Assembly (NCBI GenBank): GCA_000499405.2
Contig: HG738140.1
Coordinates: 15,033,967-15,097,966, forward strand
Direction: 5' to 3'
DNA: 64,000 nucleotides
From: Onchocerca volvulus
Lineage: Eukaryota > Nematoda > Chromadorea > Rhabditida > Onchocercidae
The notes under the pieces: model-generated
Told to the model about the DNA's origin: nothing
The model's database searches: none
What the model saw: only the letters and a program-made list of their open reading frames with translations
In this document: piece by piece, positions 49,516-60,900 of the stretch
Numbering within the stretch: the stretch's first letter is position 1
Layout of the letters: every line of letters begins with the position of its first letter
Position numbers and translations under genes: made by a program

Positions 49516-51837
49516 TTAATTGATTGGGGGAGTTTTAATTGATCGGACATGATCTTTTCGTCCACAGAATTGATATCTGAAGTATTGAATTGTAGCATCC
49601 CGTAAATCTTTTTGGCGATACAAATATACCATTACCAAATTGCAGGAATTCAGTAAACGCAAATAAACGCAATACATTACAATGATTTGCGAGACTGTAG
49701 AACTTTTTAGCCGGTTAATCTGTTTCACAATTGATGGCATCACAACAAAGACTGCAAAGATAAAACCACAAAATAAAGCAATAAAAACAGAAAATTATTC
49801 ATAAAAATTAACTAATAAATATAAAAAAGTTTAAGCACGATATTTCTCGCTACTGTTTAGTCAATTGAATATTATAGAAATCAAAAATCAAACTTATGTT
49901 ATAAAATTTCAAGAATGCTTCATTATCATCAAAATAACTTCGTTTCTAGAAATCAGAGTGCAAAAACATACAAAATGTAAAGCAGCAAGAGATAAGCGAT
50001 GTTTGGGTGTATCTTTTCTGATTCTTGAGAAACTGTGACAAATTGTGATTACGTGAAAGAATCGAAGAGATCTGCTTGCCGAACTTCCTGAAAATAATAT
50101 TATAATGATACGATTAAAATCGCGTTGCCATTTGCTATGAAGACATAAAGAGAATTAAATTACGTTTGTTCTAATGCTGCTACATGTTTTGTCTGAGTTA
50201 CTACTTTTTTGATCTCACGAAAGATTTATTAACAGTTTAATATCGTCCGGTTATAATCATTTCACTCCTCTCGATTTTTTCTGTTGTTATACAATATTTA
50301 TAATTGTTTGCTTTGTCATTTGTATGGCAAATAATAAGATTACTTTTGATTTGTTGCAGTGCCTGATCCAAAATCACAAAAATTTAACGCTGAATATTGA
50401 ATCTAAAATTCAAGAAACAAGAGAGGAACATTATGGGATAGCAAGTGAGCGCACCAATGAATGATATAATTAAAAATGTATTGTTTTATCTTAAAAATGC
50501 AAATTTTTCAAACCATACTTTTTGAAAATGACAACAGCAATGGCCGTAAGAATAACACTCAACGATGAAGCAATATAAGTCAATAGAAGTGACGCTTTTA
50601 AAAAAGGGCGTGAAAGTACGTCTGGTAACCTGCAGCGATCATCGTTTCATAAATTTTGGAAATAAAGAAATCACTTAATAATATCATGCACCGACTTTAT
50701 TGTCTCATTTTGAAAGATATCCAATTACAGTAACTAAGATAACAGAAATTAAGATTATTTGTATCTATTTGTGATTATTCATTTTTATTCTTGAAAGTGA
50801 TTATCTGCAATTATTATTTGATTATTAAAGTGATTATTTATATTTACTTATGTAACTTACCAGCAAAAATTAGATACTCGCCGAGTTGGTTCAATTAAAC
50901 TTGCAATGACCGTAGAAGTGATCACAGTGATGGTAATCACATATTGTGCGGCAATCAATGAATAACTTATTCGTTTGCCGTGTTTATAATAATATAATGG
51001 AAATGTTATAACGGAAATTCTTTCTATGCTATTCATTAACAAACTCGTTCCATTCAGAAGATATGCCGTTAGAAGAATGGGCACCTGAAATTTTGTTTGT
51101 TGAATTCGTAGTATCACAATTTCGATCGTAATTTTGATTGTCTAAAGTGGTTATATTAAAATCACATGTTTTTTACTAACAGAGGATTTGTCATCAATTT
51201 TATTTCAATGCTCTCAACAACCCTAAACATCATTGTTTAAATTTTTCTTTTTTTCTTTTTTTTTTTTGTATTTTGTTTCCTGAAATTTTCTACTGCATTT
51301 CTCAAGTTTCCGAATTGTAAAAAATGAATAATTTTCGTTATAATTTTCAAAAAATAAACAAACATTCAGCACACATTCTTGATGATCAACGAGCCGTTCT
51401 CCATGATTAGAAACGATTGTTCGTTTTATTCCCACTAGAATCGCACTGATTCCAGTTAATCCCCCGTTGAAGAATGCAACCATAAGAACAGCGTAAGGAT
51501 CCCTGAAACACTTAAATTTGCCCTATGTATCTATAACTATTTCGGAGTGATCTTCCATATTCGAACTGATAGTTTGAAATGTTAATGTCTTGTTTGCCGA
51601 AGATTTTTTGATGATATTGTTCACTAAAATATTTTCAGTGCATATTTGAACAATATTTTTATGAGATGAATCATTTGACCTGAGCGCTTTACGTATCATC
51701 ACAAGCGGAAAGACGGGAATGCTGACCAATGTGATCAGTGTACCGAGAAACAAATAAGCGTATGTACGCAAAATATTTTTTTGATTGTTTAGATTAATGT
51801 TATCTTCAATTGTTGTTTCGTTAACAGCAAGATCCAT
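49516..51837 (-). CDS. Nematode serpentine (7TM) chemoreceptor-like GPCR
   Basis: The minus-strand exons are 51680-51837, 51364-51502, 50861-51084, 50519-50629, 49972-50087 and 49516-49751. All junctions are GT/AG with consistent phases, giving 327 aa. The N-terminus has an Asn-glycosylation site (NETT). TM1 is near residues 25-48 (AYLFLGTLITLVSIPV) and is followed by RDPYAVLM. TM3 (VPILLTAYLLNG) ends in SIERISVITFP, an E/DRY-like turn. TM5 (SLLLTYIASSLSVILTAIAV), TM6 and TM7 (MYCVYLRLLNSCNLVMVYLY) follow, then a basic tail. Cys in ECVLN and SNFC could form the usual extracellular disulphide. The ATG is the first after a strong TTTCAG acceptor 50 bp upstream. The subfamily (srsx/srx-like) is not resolved. 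It is the only intact gene in the mobile-rich right half. Confidence 0.8.
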
Positions 51838-51887
51838 TGATTTGAAAGATGAAATAATTATAAACCTTAAAACTGCGAATTTTTTTG

Positions 51888-51893
51888 TCTGAA
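51888..51893 (-). promoter_or_regulatory. Likely trans-splice acceptor of the receptor gene
   Basis: The minus strand reads AAATTTCAG directly before 51888. The first ATG downstream is the proposed receptor start at 51837, and the intervening 50 bases contain no other ATG. It could instead be a cis-splice acceptor from a possible small exon near 52029-52108. Confidence 0.5.
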
Positions 51894-52619
51894 ATTTAAA
51901 ATTATGAAGAAAATTAAATACATTATTCAACTGCAAAAGCGACACTGATTTGAATTTTAGAATATCCAATGAAACAATTTGAATTTAAAAATTGCTTAAA
52001 AATAATGAAAAACTTAATGAGAATACCTGTTGAATTACGGGAACATTTTACAATAATGACAATGCAAAATTGGAAAAATGAGCTTAATGAATTTGAACTT
52101 TGTGCCATAAATTTATTACTTTTCGAGAGTTTAAATTTCTAAACAAATTAAGGTGCATGGTATATGTGTAAATATATGAAATCGATAATGTAATCAATTA
52201 TCACTTATTCATTCCAGAAATTATCAAAATTGAGCAAGACAAATTATTAGTGGACAGAAACCTCCATAATTTTTTGATTTCCTCAACATGCATTTCATCT
52301 GAGTCCCGAGAGTAATATGTGAAATGTTTTTTTGAGAATTGGAATTGGACAGATGATTTTGTTGTATAGTGAAGTTCTTGATAAAATGAATTTTATTTGC
52401 CTCAATTACAATACACAGTGAATTGATGAATGTTCATAATATAAATGATGATTTGAATTTCCTTTTGATAGTAGGGAAGTTATTCTGTGGGCTATTTGTA
52501 TTGGGATGTCGCTGAAAGAAGCGAGAAAGATCATACAAAAGTGATTTCTTTGTTTTAAATGGAGCAAATTGTAACCGTTGATGGTTGCAAGAAATTTATC
52601 TCTTTGTTTCAAATTAAAT

Positions 52620-53040
52620 GGCTTAGTTTATGGCTTTGTTGAGTTGCTTAAGCTTGCCATATGATTGTGTTAAACGTCTTAACCTTTGTTTCATTCTGTT
52701 GTAAATTATACCATAAAAGCGCTATCTCAAGCGCTAACAAAGAAAAGATTATAATGTTACAAAGATGCCTTTGTGCATCATTTTTCAAAGGAAGCTAACA
52801 GGGAGACGGTTGGTTCCACCGTCTGGTTTTTGGTTTTAAAGATATCTTTATCCTCTTTCTTATATTAACAAATCGTCATCTAAATTGTTATGTTGATATA
52901 ATTGTTTTGCAATTGTTCGTATGTTGTTGTGTTTCTAAATTTCTGTAATAAAGGTTTAATTACCCAAGTTTGAGATACCGCTATACATTCGATAACAACA
53001 CGATAAAACAAGAACTCTTATTATTGTCACGACAAAGAAG
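52620..53040 (+). mobile_element. LTR-like element copy C with perfect SL1
   Basis: It contains ATAAAAGCGC (near 52712), then AATAAA at 52947-52952, a perfect SL1 at 52953-52974, and about 60 bp ending near TTATTATTGTCAC, where copies A and E have TTTTGTCRCTATCAG. Boundaries are approximate. No pol is seen downstream; 53040-54340 shows only short open frames and a long T run. Confidence 0.6.
52953..52974 (+). other. Exact 22/22 nematode SL1 sequence abutting AATAAA
   Basis: GGTTTAATTACCC then AAGTTTGAG, identical to the nematode SL1 mini-exon. The preceding six bases are AATAAA. Unlike an SL RNA gene, the 3' flank here reads ATACCG rather than a GT donor, and I see no nearby 5S rRNA gene. 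Confidence 0.97.
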
Positions 53041-54339
53041 ATCGGCGACATGGGAATTGGAAGTGTTCGACGAGACATAGAAAGCCCGCTAGTTGAACCG
53101 ATCAGGATTGCATTAATAATTGAACGAATGAATTACTTCCGATAAAAACTTTCTTTATAATGAAGTTGTTTACAATATGTAACTATAGCACAATTTACAA
53201 CTTATTAACTTGAGTTTAACATAAGAGATCATATTTTCTATGTTTAACTGTAGCATTATTTATATTTAATAGCAAAGTGTGTTATTTTGCTTCATGTCAC
53301 TATAGCAACAGACATTTCGCGATTTATTAATTATAGCATAAAAGTTAAAAATTTGCATACATTAAAAAAGTCAAAACTTTCTATAAATATAAAGATTCGA
53401 TTATTTCGTTATATTCTAAAGAATATTTCGAATTTCCTTACAATCTGTTTAAGCTTTTTTCTCTTAAAAAAAGAAAATTTTGTTTTGCATAAATAAATAT
53501 TCTGATGATTTCTCCTTGGAAATATTCAATTTTTTCATGTTTTTCCTAATTATTAGAAAAAAATCATTTAGATGCAATTCAGAGAATAGCCTCAAAAAGT
53601 TGATCCGGTGGCTATTTGTTGAATTTCAAAATGAAGTTAAACTGAACTCAATAACTTCAATTTATTATTTGGTCGCAATATAAGAGCAATGATGCACTAG
53701 GATATTTTTGCTTTATAAAATTCAAAATCAGAGAGGAGCAGCAGTGAATATTGAGAAAAGATGAAACTGTATGAACTCTGGATCTTTTTTTTCTTTTTTT
53801 TTTTTTTTTTTTTTTTTAACCTACTGAATATTCGCATTAGATTAAAATAATTTCGTCTGAATTTCCTGTGAGATATCGATATGATTCGAGATTATCTTCA
53901 TATAGTTTATACTTTCTCCATGCTCTTTTCACTTTTATAGCGAATCTTGTTTCTTATGATGCTTAAGCAATTCATCCAATAAAGAATTGTTTGACTGCGT
54001 TCGATTTGAGATGCTACGGAAAAAATTGGTTTAAAAGTATGAGATAAAAAACAGCAGTTTTGGAGGATCAATTCCTATAAAATGATTAGTGAAAGGGAAC
54101 GAGATGGAAAAGTTCTAAATTCCTTTTTTTTTATAATTGTATTTCCTTTATCACAATGATTATCAATGCTTTTAACATACTATTTCTCTTACTTCACTAT
54201 ATTATTTTTTAGCTCAAGTTGATTTTATGTTAGGCAGTATTTCCTTCTCTTGAATAGTTTTGTCGGAACAACCGAAGAAAATTCCATGCAGATGATTTGT
54301 GATTCTTTTAGATATGTTAGTCATGTCTTTGTTCTTAAT

Positions 54340-54700
54340 TAGCATTACAACCCTTAACTGTGCCAGTGTTTATTGCACTCTCACGCACTAATAAAGGCGC
54401 ATCATCACGCGCTAGCATAAGCGCCCTTTTCTATCATTTTATGCTAGGGATGTCAATGTGAGTGTTTAATGCTCCGACTCTGGCTCTTTAATTTCCCTTT
54501 ATATCGTTTTGCTCTTCTTTTATACTAATGAATGTATCATTAAATTTGCTTAATTGATATTATCAATTTGTAATTGCTGCGCTTCGTCTTGTGTTGTTAA
54601 ATTTCTTGTAACAAATGGTTTAATTACCCAAGTTTGTGGTTCTGCTACGAATAAATTTCTCAACAAGATAAATGTATGTTCTATAGGCTAATCAGTAATC
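54340..54700 (+). mobile_element. LTR-like element copy D with SL1-like core
   Basis: It shares the GGCGCATCATCACGC / AAGCGCCCTTTTCTATC block with copy B (opposite strand) and carries AACAAAT followed by a 21/22 SL1 match at 54617-54638. The AATAAA is degraded in this copy. The 3' part differs from A and E. Confidence 0.6.
54617..54638 (+). other. SL1-like sequence (21/22)
   Basis: GGTTTAATTACCC then AAGTTTGTG, with the same A-to-T substitution as copy A. It is followed by GTTCTG, which resembles the GTTCG following SL1 in copies A and E. Confidence 0.9.
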
Positions 54701-55518
54701 GAAAAAAGTCGTCGTTTTAAAGTGTTAAGTGGATTTTAAGTGGATTGTATCGACAACTAGTGGCGAACAATTGGTGATTAAAGAGAAAAAATTTTTAAAA
54801 CACTTCTATAGCTGAAAATGCAGCAGAAAGGACTATATTAGAGCGCCATTGCAGTTTTCTGCAACCTATTTGAAACATTATTACATCTGAGAAAGACACT
54901 CAATAAACTGATGAGATGATTTGGAAACCTTCAAATATTGGTCAAGAAGTCCAATTCTTTCATAGAATGTCTGTCTATGTAATTGACAATCAAGGCTTCA
55001 CTTATACAAATTGGGCTACAAATTTTATTTCATCCATCATATTTAGCTGACCTTTTTTCAAGCAACTCGAGAACTTTTCCCGCAATGAAAATGTTTTCAC
55101 AACCAGTGAGATACAGGTGATGCACTTCAAGTCGACGAATCATAAATAACAGATTCCTGTACACTTAAATAACAGGTTCCTGTACTACGTAAATAAACAA
55201 ATCTATTTTTATTGCAAAAATTTTTTAATTATTATAGTTTTTATTTCAAGTAGTAAAAATTTATTTAATAATTTGAACTGATGTCTGAAGGTATATATAT
55301 ATTTTTTGCATCGATATAATAGTTTGATAGACAATTACATATCCATAAAAATTCTAGAAAGACAAAAGAATTAGAGAGCAAACTATTTGAAAAAAGCGAA
55401 AATATCAACAACATGCCAAAGAACTTGAATGATTATTTTCTTTAAAATTGGAAATATCTTTATATATCACCGCATGAAAATCACGTCTAGTTTGTAAAAT
55501 TTTTATTAAATTTAAATT

Positions 55519-55725
55519 TTATTCGAAGTTCTTTTCATCGAAAGCTTTACTGTCCCGTTGAATATGCCTCTTTATTGCGTAGCTATAATCCACTTCATCA
55601 TCAAGTCGCTGATCTTCACTAAATTCCGATCCATTTTTCTCATCATTAGTGAAATGTGGCAATCTTATTTCATCAAAAATGACATCTTGCATTTCTTTGT
55701 TGACATAAAAATTCAGCTCGATGAC
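55519..55725 (-). pseudogene. Coding-like terminal segment of an unrecognised, apparently decayed gene
   Basis: An acidic frame reads YVNKEMQDVIFDEIRLPHF, then SEFSEDQRLDDEVDYSYA and KAFDEKNFE before TAA. It is bounded upstream by an in-frame TGA, with a possible acceptor at TATGAG. Further frame-broken coding-like pieces occur on the same strand near 55950-56100 and near 54900-55130 (for example LYLTGCENIFIAGKVLELLE). I cannot name the family. The breaks suggest a pseudogene. Confidence 0.35.
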
Positions 55726-56099
55726 TCATAGTTCACATGGCTCATATTTTTTCAGTTTTTACATTAGTGAATAAACCTAGAAGTTGATAAAAGTAATGGA
55801 GAAATTCCACAAACTATTCCATTTTTTTGAGTTTCTGGACATAAAAAAAGGACCATTGATTATCTAAATTTCTTGTAAATTCCAATCAGGAACTTTTTTG
55901 TAATTTGTCTCATGAAATTATATATAATCATCACAGCATAGATGTTACCAAGCCGGATATTTTCTGCAGGATTGCTTGTCATCTGCAAGTGTTCCTAATT
56001 GTCGTACTACATCGTTGGGACACTTTCATAAGCACTAAAATTATGAATTTTGAATGATATACAGATGCCACAGAATTTCCACACAGATAAACCTGAAAG

Positions 56100-58135
56100 C
56101 AATCCAATGTCTAAATTTTTATTAAAATTTTATTAAATATTAAATTTTTATGCTCCAATTCTCTATTGTTTCCAATAGTTTTCCTAAATGTGCAACATGT
56201 TTAATGTCCTTTATAACTTTAAATTTCAAATGAGTTGAACTTTACTATTTTGATATTTATAATTAAGGTGAAATGTCTAAAAGATAAATGTGCCTATTTT
56301 ATTAAAAAGACATTTTGTCATTAAAACTGTTTTGCGTTCATTTGATGTGATATTGGAAATTTTTACCTTAAGATAACTTAATTAAACAGGAGTGTTGAAG
56401 AATCTCTAATAATTTATACGTGTAAAAATTTTTAGGAAGTTTTAATTGTTAGCAATATTGGCCTGTTTCAGGAAATATCATTTGCTTTTTAGTAAAGATT
56501 ACCATGCATATTACTGTACAATTTTGCATACTTTGTCAGTTGCTTCGAAGATTGTCCTATTCCATCTTTTCGTATTAATGGAGCTTGCAATTGTTATGAA
56601 AATAGTTTGCTGACACCCAAAATGTTTTATTCGAAATATAGACAATATTAAATAAATTGACATATTGACAGTTGAAAAATAAATTAAAAATGGTTAAACA
56701 CGATTGAGGATTGTGAACGACTGAATATTGTAGACGATTGAATATTATAAACGATTGAATTTGCAGATGATTGAATTTTTAGACGATTGTAGAACATATA
56801 CATATATATTATTTGGAGGGGGAGTAGTCTTGGCTAATTTTTAACGATCACAACTGTCGAAAAAAGACTGAATTTATAAATGGCGCAATGATCAAAAGGA
56901 TTAATACCATTTCCGAAATGAAATCTGATAAATAAGCGCTAGGATAACGATATAAGTATTATAAATAACTTTTACTATCCTATTTCATCTTCTGCTCGTT
57001 TTTTCTCCACTTTTTCTTCCTCAGTCATTTTAGTAACTGAACGAAATGAACATTTCATCTGTTGTATGTTTTGTTAAAGTTTTATTATTCATCAAATTGA
57101 CTAATTGAATAAAAAAGAAAAAAAAAACAATTTTTATTGGGACATCATCGATTTCGTAATAATTTATTTTTCATTCTTATCGAAAAAAAAAACGCGAAAA
57201 CAAAACTTTTATTCATCAAAGAAAGGGTTAAAGCATTCTTGGAATTAAAAATCCTATTTTTTCATTTTTTATGCTTAAAATCTTAACGTTTCTAATGTAT
57301 TATCGTCATTCTCTGTAAAGTTAACAAATGTTCTTTTTTTTTTTTTTTTAATCATAAAAATTCGGTTGGCAAAATACCGTAGTAATGAATATTACCAATA
57401 ATATTTGATGAAGGTCAAAATATTTTTATCATATTTGAAAATAAGTTGGAATTAATACGTGTCTATCGATAAATGCCATAGGAAAGAAATATACTTGTTA
57501 CTGAATCGTATACATTTTTACTTTTATAATTTCAGTGGATAATTTTTCAATATAAAAAATCTATGTTTAAATGCAATCATAATAGTTAAATATAACTATG
57601 AAAATATAATGAAGACATTATTACGATAGCTCCAAATTAATTATTTCTGAAAAAAAAAATGGTGCATGTATTATCATGAGTATTTTACTGCATTTTACTA
57701 TGCCTTCGAAAAAATAAAGTTTCCTGGCTAAGACAGAAAATAAATTATTGAAAGTTTCCAGTAGCCACTTTTCGATCAGTATGCATGCTATACTGAATTA
57801 TCAAAGAGAAGTGTATTAGCTAGAAAAAAAAAAATCTTAAAATTTCAGACATCTGTAGCGCAGCTTACAAAATTTCGAATTATGGACATAAAGTTCGAGA
57901 TAATTCAGAAATATGCGATGTGGATTAATATCACGCATATAATCTACTTCTTGCATTTTTAGAAAACATTGGCAAAGTTCATTTATTTGTTTTAGAAGCT
58001 AAAAAAATTATAAATTTTTATAAAATTATTAAAAATGAATTCTTGGAATAAAAAAAAAGATCATTTTTCATTTTGTCATAATTAATTCTAAGAGTCCGTT
58101 CACTCATGCTTATATTTTAGCTTCATATTTTGGAA
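56100..58135. other. AT-rich DNA, nothing recognised
   Basis: No convincing exon, repeat array or element end is visible. GGAGGGGGAGTAG at 56816 is an isolated G-rich patch. Confidence 0.5.
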
Positions 58136-58137
58136 AA

Positions 58138-58340
58138 TTAAAGCTTGTCCGGATCCAGCCAATCTATATAAATGAAAATGTAAATATTCATTATTCAAAA
58201 TCTTAAATCTCTGAAAATCTTAGATACGCGTCTATTCGAATTCGTTTCAAAATTTCAAATCAGTCGGTGATGATTATGAAATATTTTGTGGAAATGAACA
58301 ACGAACATTTACATTTTCATTTATACAGAAAGTATAGGCC
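58138..58340. mobile_element. Helitron terminal fragment
   Basis: CCGGATCCAGCCAATCTATA followed by TAAATGAAAATGTAAAT repeats the right side of the palindrome at 46763-46800. The flank includes AAAATTTCAAATCAGTCGGTG, as at 49140, and ends with CATTTATACAGA. Confidence 0.65.
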
Positions 58341-58615
58341 AACATTGTCAACGCTGGCAGATTTGTTGAAGTTTCTGCGGGACTACCTGCAATACTTCAA
58401 AATACAGGCCACTTACATGCAAAAAGTGTAGTTTTTTTTCTTTTTTCTTTATTTATTTTGCTGAAAATTTTTTAACTTATCAAGGAATTATGCAGAAGGG
58501 TCTTAGCTTCGTTTTAATGAGATTATGAGATTTTCTTGAATCGAAATGGCTAATTCAAAATGGCGCATCTGTATATTCCTTTGTACAGAAGAATACATGA
58601 TGAGTGATTTTTATC

Positions 58616-60001
58616 ATGGCGACTACTTTGGGGATGAGTGGAGAATCCGGAAGGAAGACGAGAGACGAAAGCCAGCTACTTCCCTCGTGGGTTTTCAAGA
58701 AGGATGAAGTACCACCTGTAGGTGAAAAAGAAGATGAGGAACTGGTAGAAATCATTCATAAGTTCAGCGGAGTTCAGCGGTCTCCGAATCGACGATGAAG
58801 TCGAAAAAGAGGCAGCGGGGGAATCTCCAGTACAGGAGACAATACCATTGGCTTAGAGGCGGAAAGAGCTTGGAGGCGAAGGTGGAGGTGCAGACGATTA
58901 TTCTTCCGCGAACTCCAGCTGTGAGTTTTAAAATCGTATCATTCCTAGCTATTTGTTATTGTATATTTTCATTGCTAGAATGAAATGCAGCTATTTGTAT
59001 TTGAAAGTCAAAATTTATTATCCTTTAGGGATATTGCAGATATCTTGTTTGCCTTATTGTTTGAATATGCTTATTTCAGAGATCGAGAGTCTGATGGTGT
59101 CACTGCCGATTGAGAACGCACCAACAGCGACAATACAGTCGGTGGTGTCGTAAACCTCCCACCATCGGTTGAAGGTTTACCGGATAAATTTTTGAAGCAT
59201 TTACGAATTCCAGCAGCGGACCCCTACATGGTTGTTATGGGTGCGGTGGGGTCCGTTTTATTCGGTATGTCTTTCTTGTGGTCAAGTTAGTGGAGGGATT
59301 ATATGCCGTCAAAAATTTTCTAAAAGACGATAAATTTGTTATGAATTTCTTTAAAATCCATGTTTTTGGAACTCTTGTTAAGTGATAAAAGCTGATTTTT
59401 TGAATTAAATAATGTATTAAAATAATATTATTCTCATATTTGTATTTCACATTGTAAGGTGTCTATGACCGCAGTTTCGCATCACTGAAAGGGTGGCGCT
59501 TGCATGCCGCACAGATGTATGGCAAGGACGAAAGTAGAAACTGTAATAATAAATTGATAATGAATGATTTTTTTATTACAGTTTCTTACTCATTCCTGTT
59601 TTATATTTCTGCCAGCGGTGCTGACGTTTTATAAATATGTCGCCAATGTTCGACTCGGAGCACGGGCTGGCAGCGATGCAAGAATATTCTTTGGAGTGGT
59701 GCCCGAGAGAAAGATTTTTTTGCTGCATCCTTAACCATTCAAAAACACCTCATCAGGCAGAGGCATTTGGTGTTCGGGATCGTCACGAGAAGGCGCGTTG
59801 ATTTTACGTAAAAGGAATGATCTAGTTGAAGTATCACAATGCGATTTCTTTTAATGGTTGCACTTATTTGCAATTGTAATTGAGAAAATGAAGCATGATT
59901 TTGTGCTAAATTTTTCTTTGTAATAGTCATTTGATATCCAACCACAGTGCCCGTTAATACGGAAAAACAATCGCTGAAGAAGCCTACGTCAACCCATGAA
60001 C
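58616..60001 (+). pseudogene. Frameshifted multi-exon gene of unknown function, GC-rich codons
   Basis: The exon-like segments are 58616-58920, 59080-59264, 59459-59542, 59616-59734 and 59948-60001, most with good acceptors and donors. Segment 1 begins MATTLGMSGESGRK and contains SWVFKKDEVPPVGEKEDEE. Segment 2 contains LPPSVEGLPDKFLKHL and a hydrophobic DPYMVVMGAVGSVLF. It joins in phase to segments 3 and 4 (GVYDRSFASLKGWRLHAAQM, then VLTFYKYVANVRLGARAG). A 10-bp duplication (AGTTCAGCGG twice, from 58762) breaks segment 1's frame; undoing it restores FSGLRIDDEVEKEAAGESP. A TAG follows in segment 1 and a TGA lies in segment 2. The single hydrophobic segment suggests a small membrane protein. 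I do not recognise the family. Confidence 0.55.
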
Positions 60002-60062
60002 GTAATTATTTTATTAAATATTCACCATATATAAAGTTCAAGGTCAATTTTCAGAATTGTGC

Positions 60063-60206
60063 AGTTTAAATCTAGAGACGGATTGCCTCTCACATGGACA
60101 ATTATATGTTGCGTGTTCTGAAGTCGGCATACCAGACAATCTCTATATCTACACAGACAATGGAACAACAAAAAATATTGTATACCCACAAGTATTGCGA
60201 AATTAA
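60063..60206 (+). pseudogene. Helitron helicase C-terminal fragment
   Basis: The frame reads SLNLETDCLSHGQLYVAC, then IPDNLYIYTDNG and TTKNIVYPQVLRN, ending in TAA. This is the conserved Pif1-like Helitron helicase C-terminus. Only the final 47 codons are present and the upstream motifs are missing. It abuts the last exon-like segment of the gene at 58616-60001, which it may have interrupted. Confidence 0.85.
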
Positions 60207-60399
60207 ACATATTAGATGTGGACGAAAACTAAAAGGTGTTAAATAACACCATGACTATAATTATAAACACGAAATACTAAAGGTCAAGTGGCGAGACATA
60301 GTTTCAAAGAGACGACAAACGTGTTTATCATCTGTCGCGGAAAACGCGAGGATGAAAGAAGAAAATCGGTGATCCCTTTGTTTTTAAATTTGAAATTAC

Positions 60400-60900
60400 A
60401 CATTTGATGTCATTAATTGCGAAATCCTTCCTTTGCCCGTCATATCGATTGTTTAATTCAAATATCGCTGCCCCGAATTGTTGTTTTACTATGCAATCGA
60501 TATTTCAACTAGGTAGTCTAATTTACGCGCCAATAAAAGCGCACTCCCATTTGCTAATAATGGCTCCATATTGTAGATCAAACCTTATCATGTTGTCTCT
60601 CTATAAATAAGCATAGTTTTGAGTATAGGTTCATTTTTTCTATTGTTGATATTATGAGGGCGGTTTTAATAGGTCACGACTGCTTTAGTCCCTTTCCCCT
60701 TGGTTTCTGGTGTCGTCACTGAAATCGTTTTGTTGATATCAATGAATTGTAATTGTCACATGTCGTATCGTGTTATTAGAATTTATAATAAAAGTTTAAT
60801 TACCCAAGTTTGAGGTTCGTTTGCAAGTGAGCGAGTCAGCAAGATTTGAAGAAATTGTGAAAACGGAAGAACAGAATCCAACCTTACAATTTTGTCACTA
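60400..60900 (+). mobile_element. LTR-like element copy E with SL1-like core and leader
   Basis: It contains GCGCCAATAAAAGCGC (near 60529), AATAAA at 60787-60792, a 21/22 SL1 match at 60793-60814, then GGTTCG and about 85 bp ending TTTTGTCACTATCAGAAAG. That end matches copy A. Sequence beyond 60900 (Q/R/S-rich frames near 60950-61020) may be leader or decayed gag. No pol domain is visible. Confidence 0.65.
60793..60814 (+). other. SL1-like sequence (21/22) abutting AATAAA
   Basis: It differs from SL1 only at the first base (A for G) and ends AAGTTTGAG followed by GTTCG, so the GAG|GT junction typical of an SL RNA donor is retained here. Confidence 0.9.

Noticed and set aside
52953..52974. 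SL RNA gene as an explanation for the SL1 matches
   Set aside because: No GT donor in this copy, no clear Sm site or 5S rRNA nearby, and the shared flanks with AATAAA point to a dispersed repeat.
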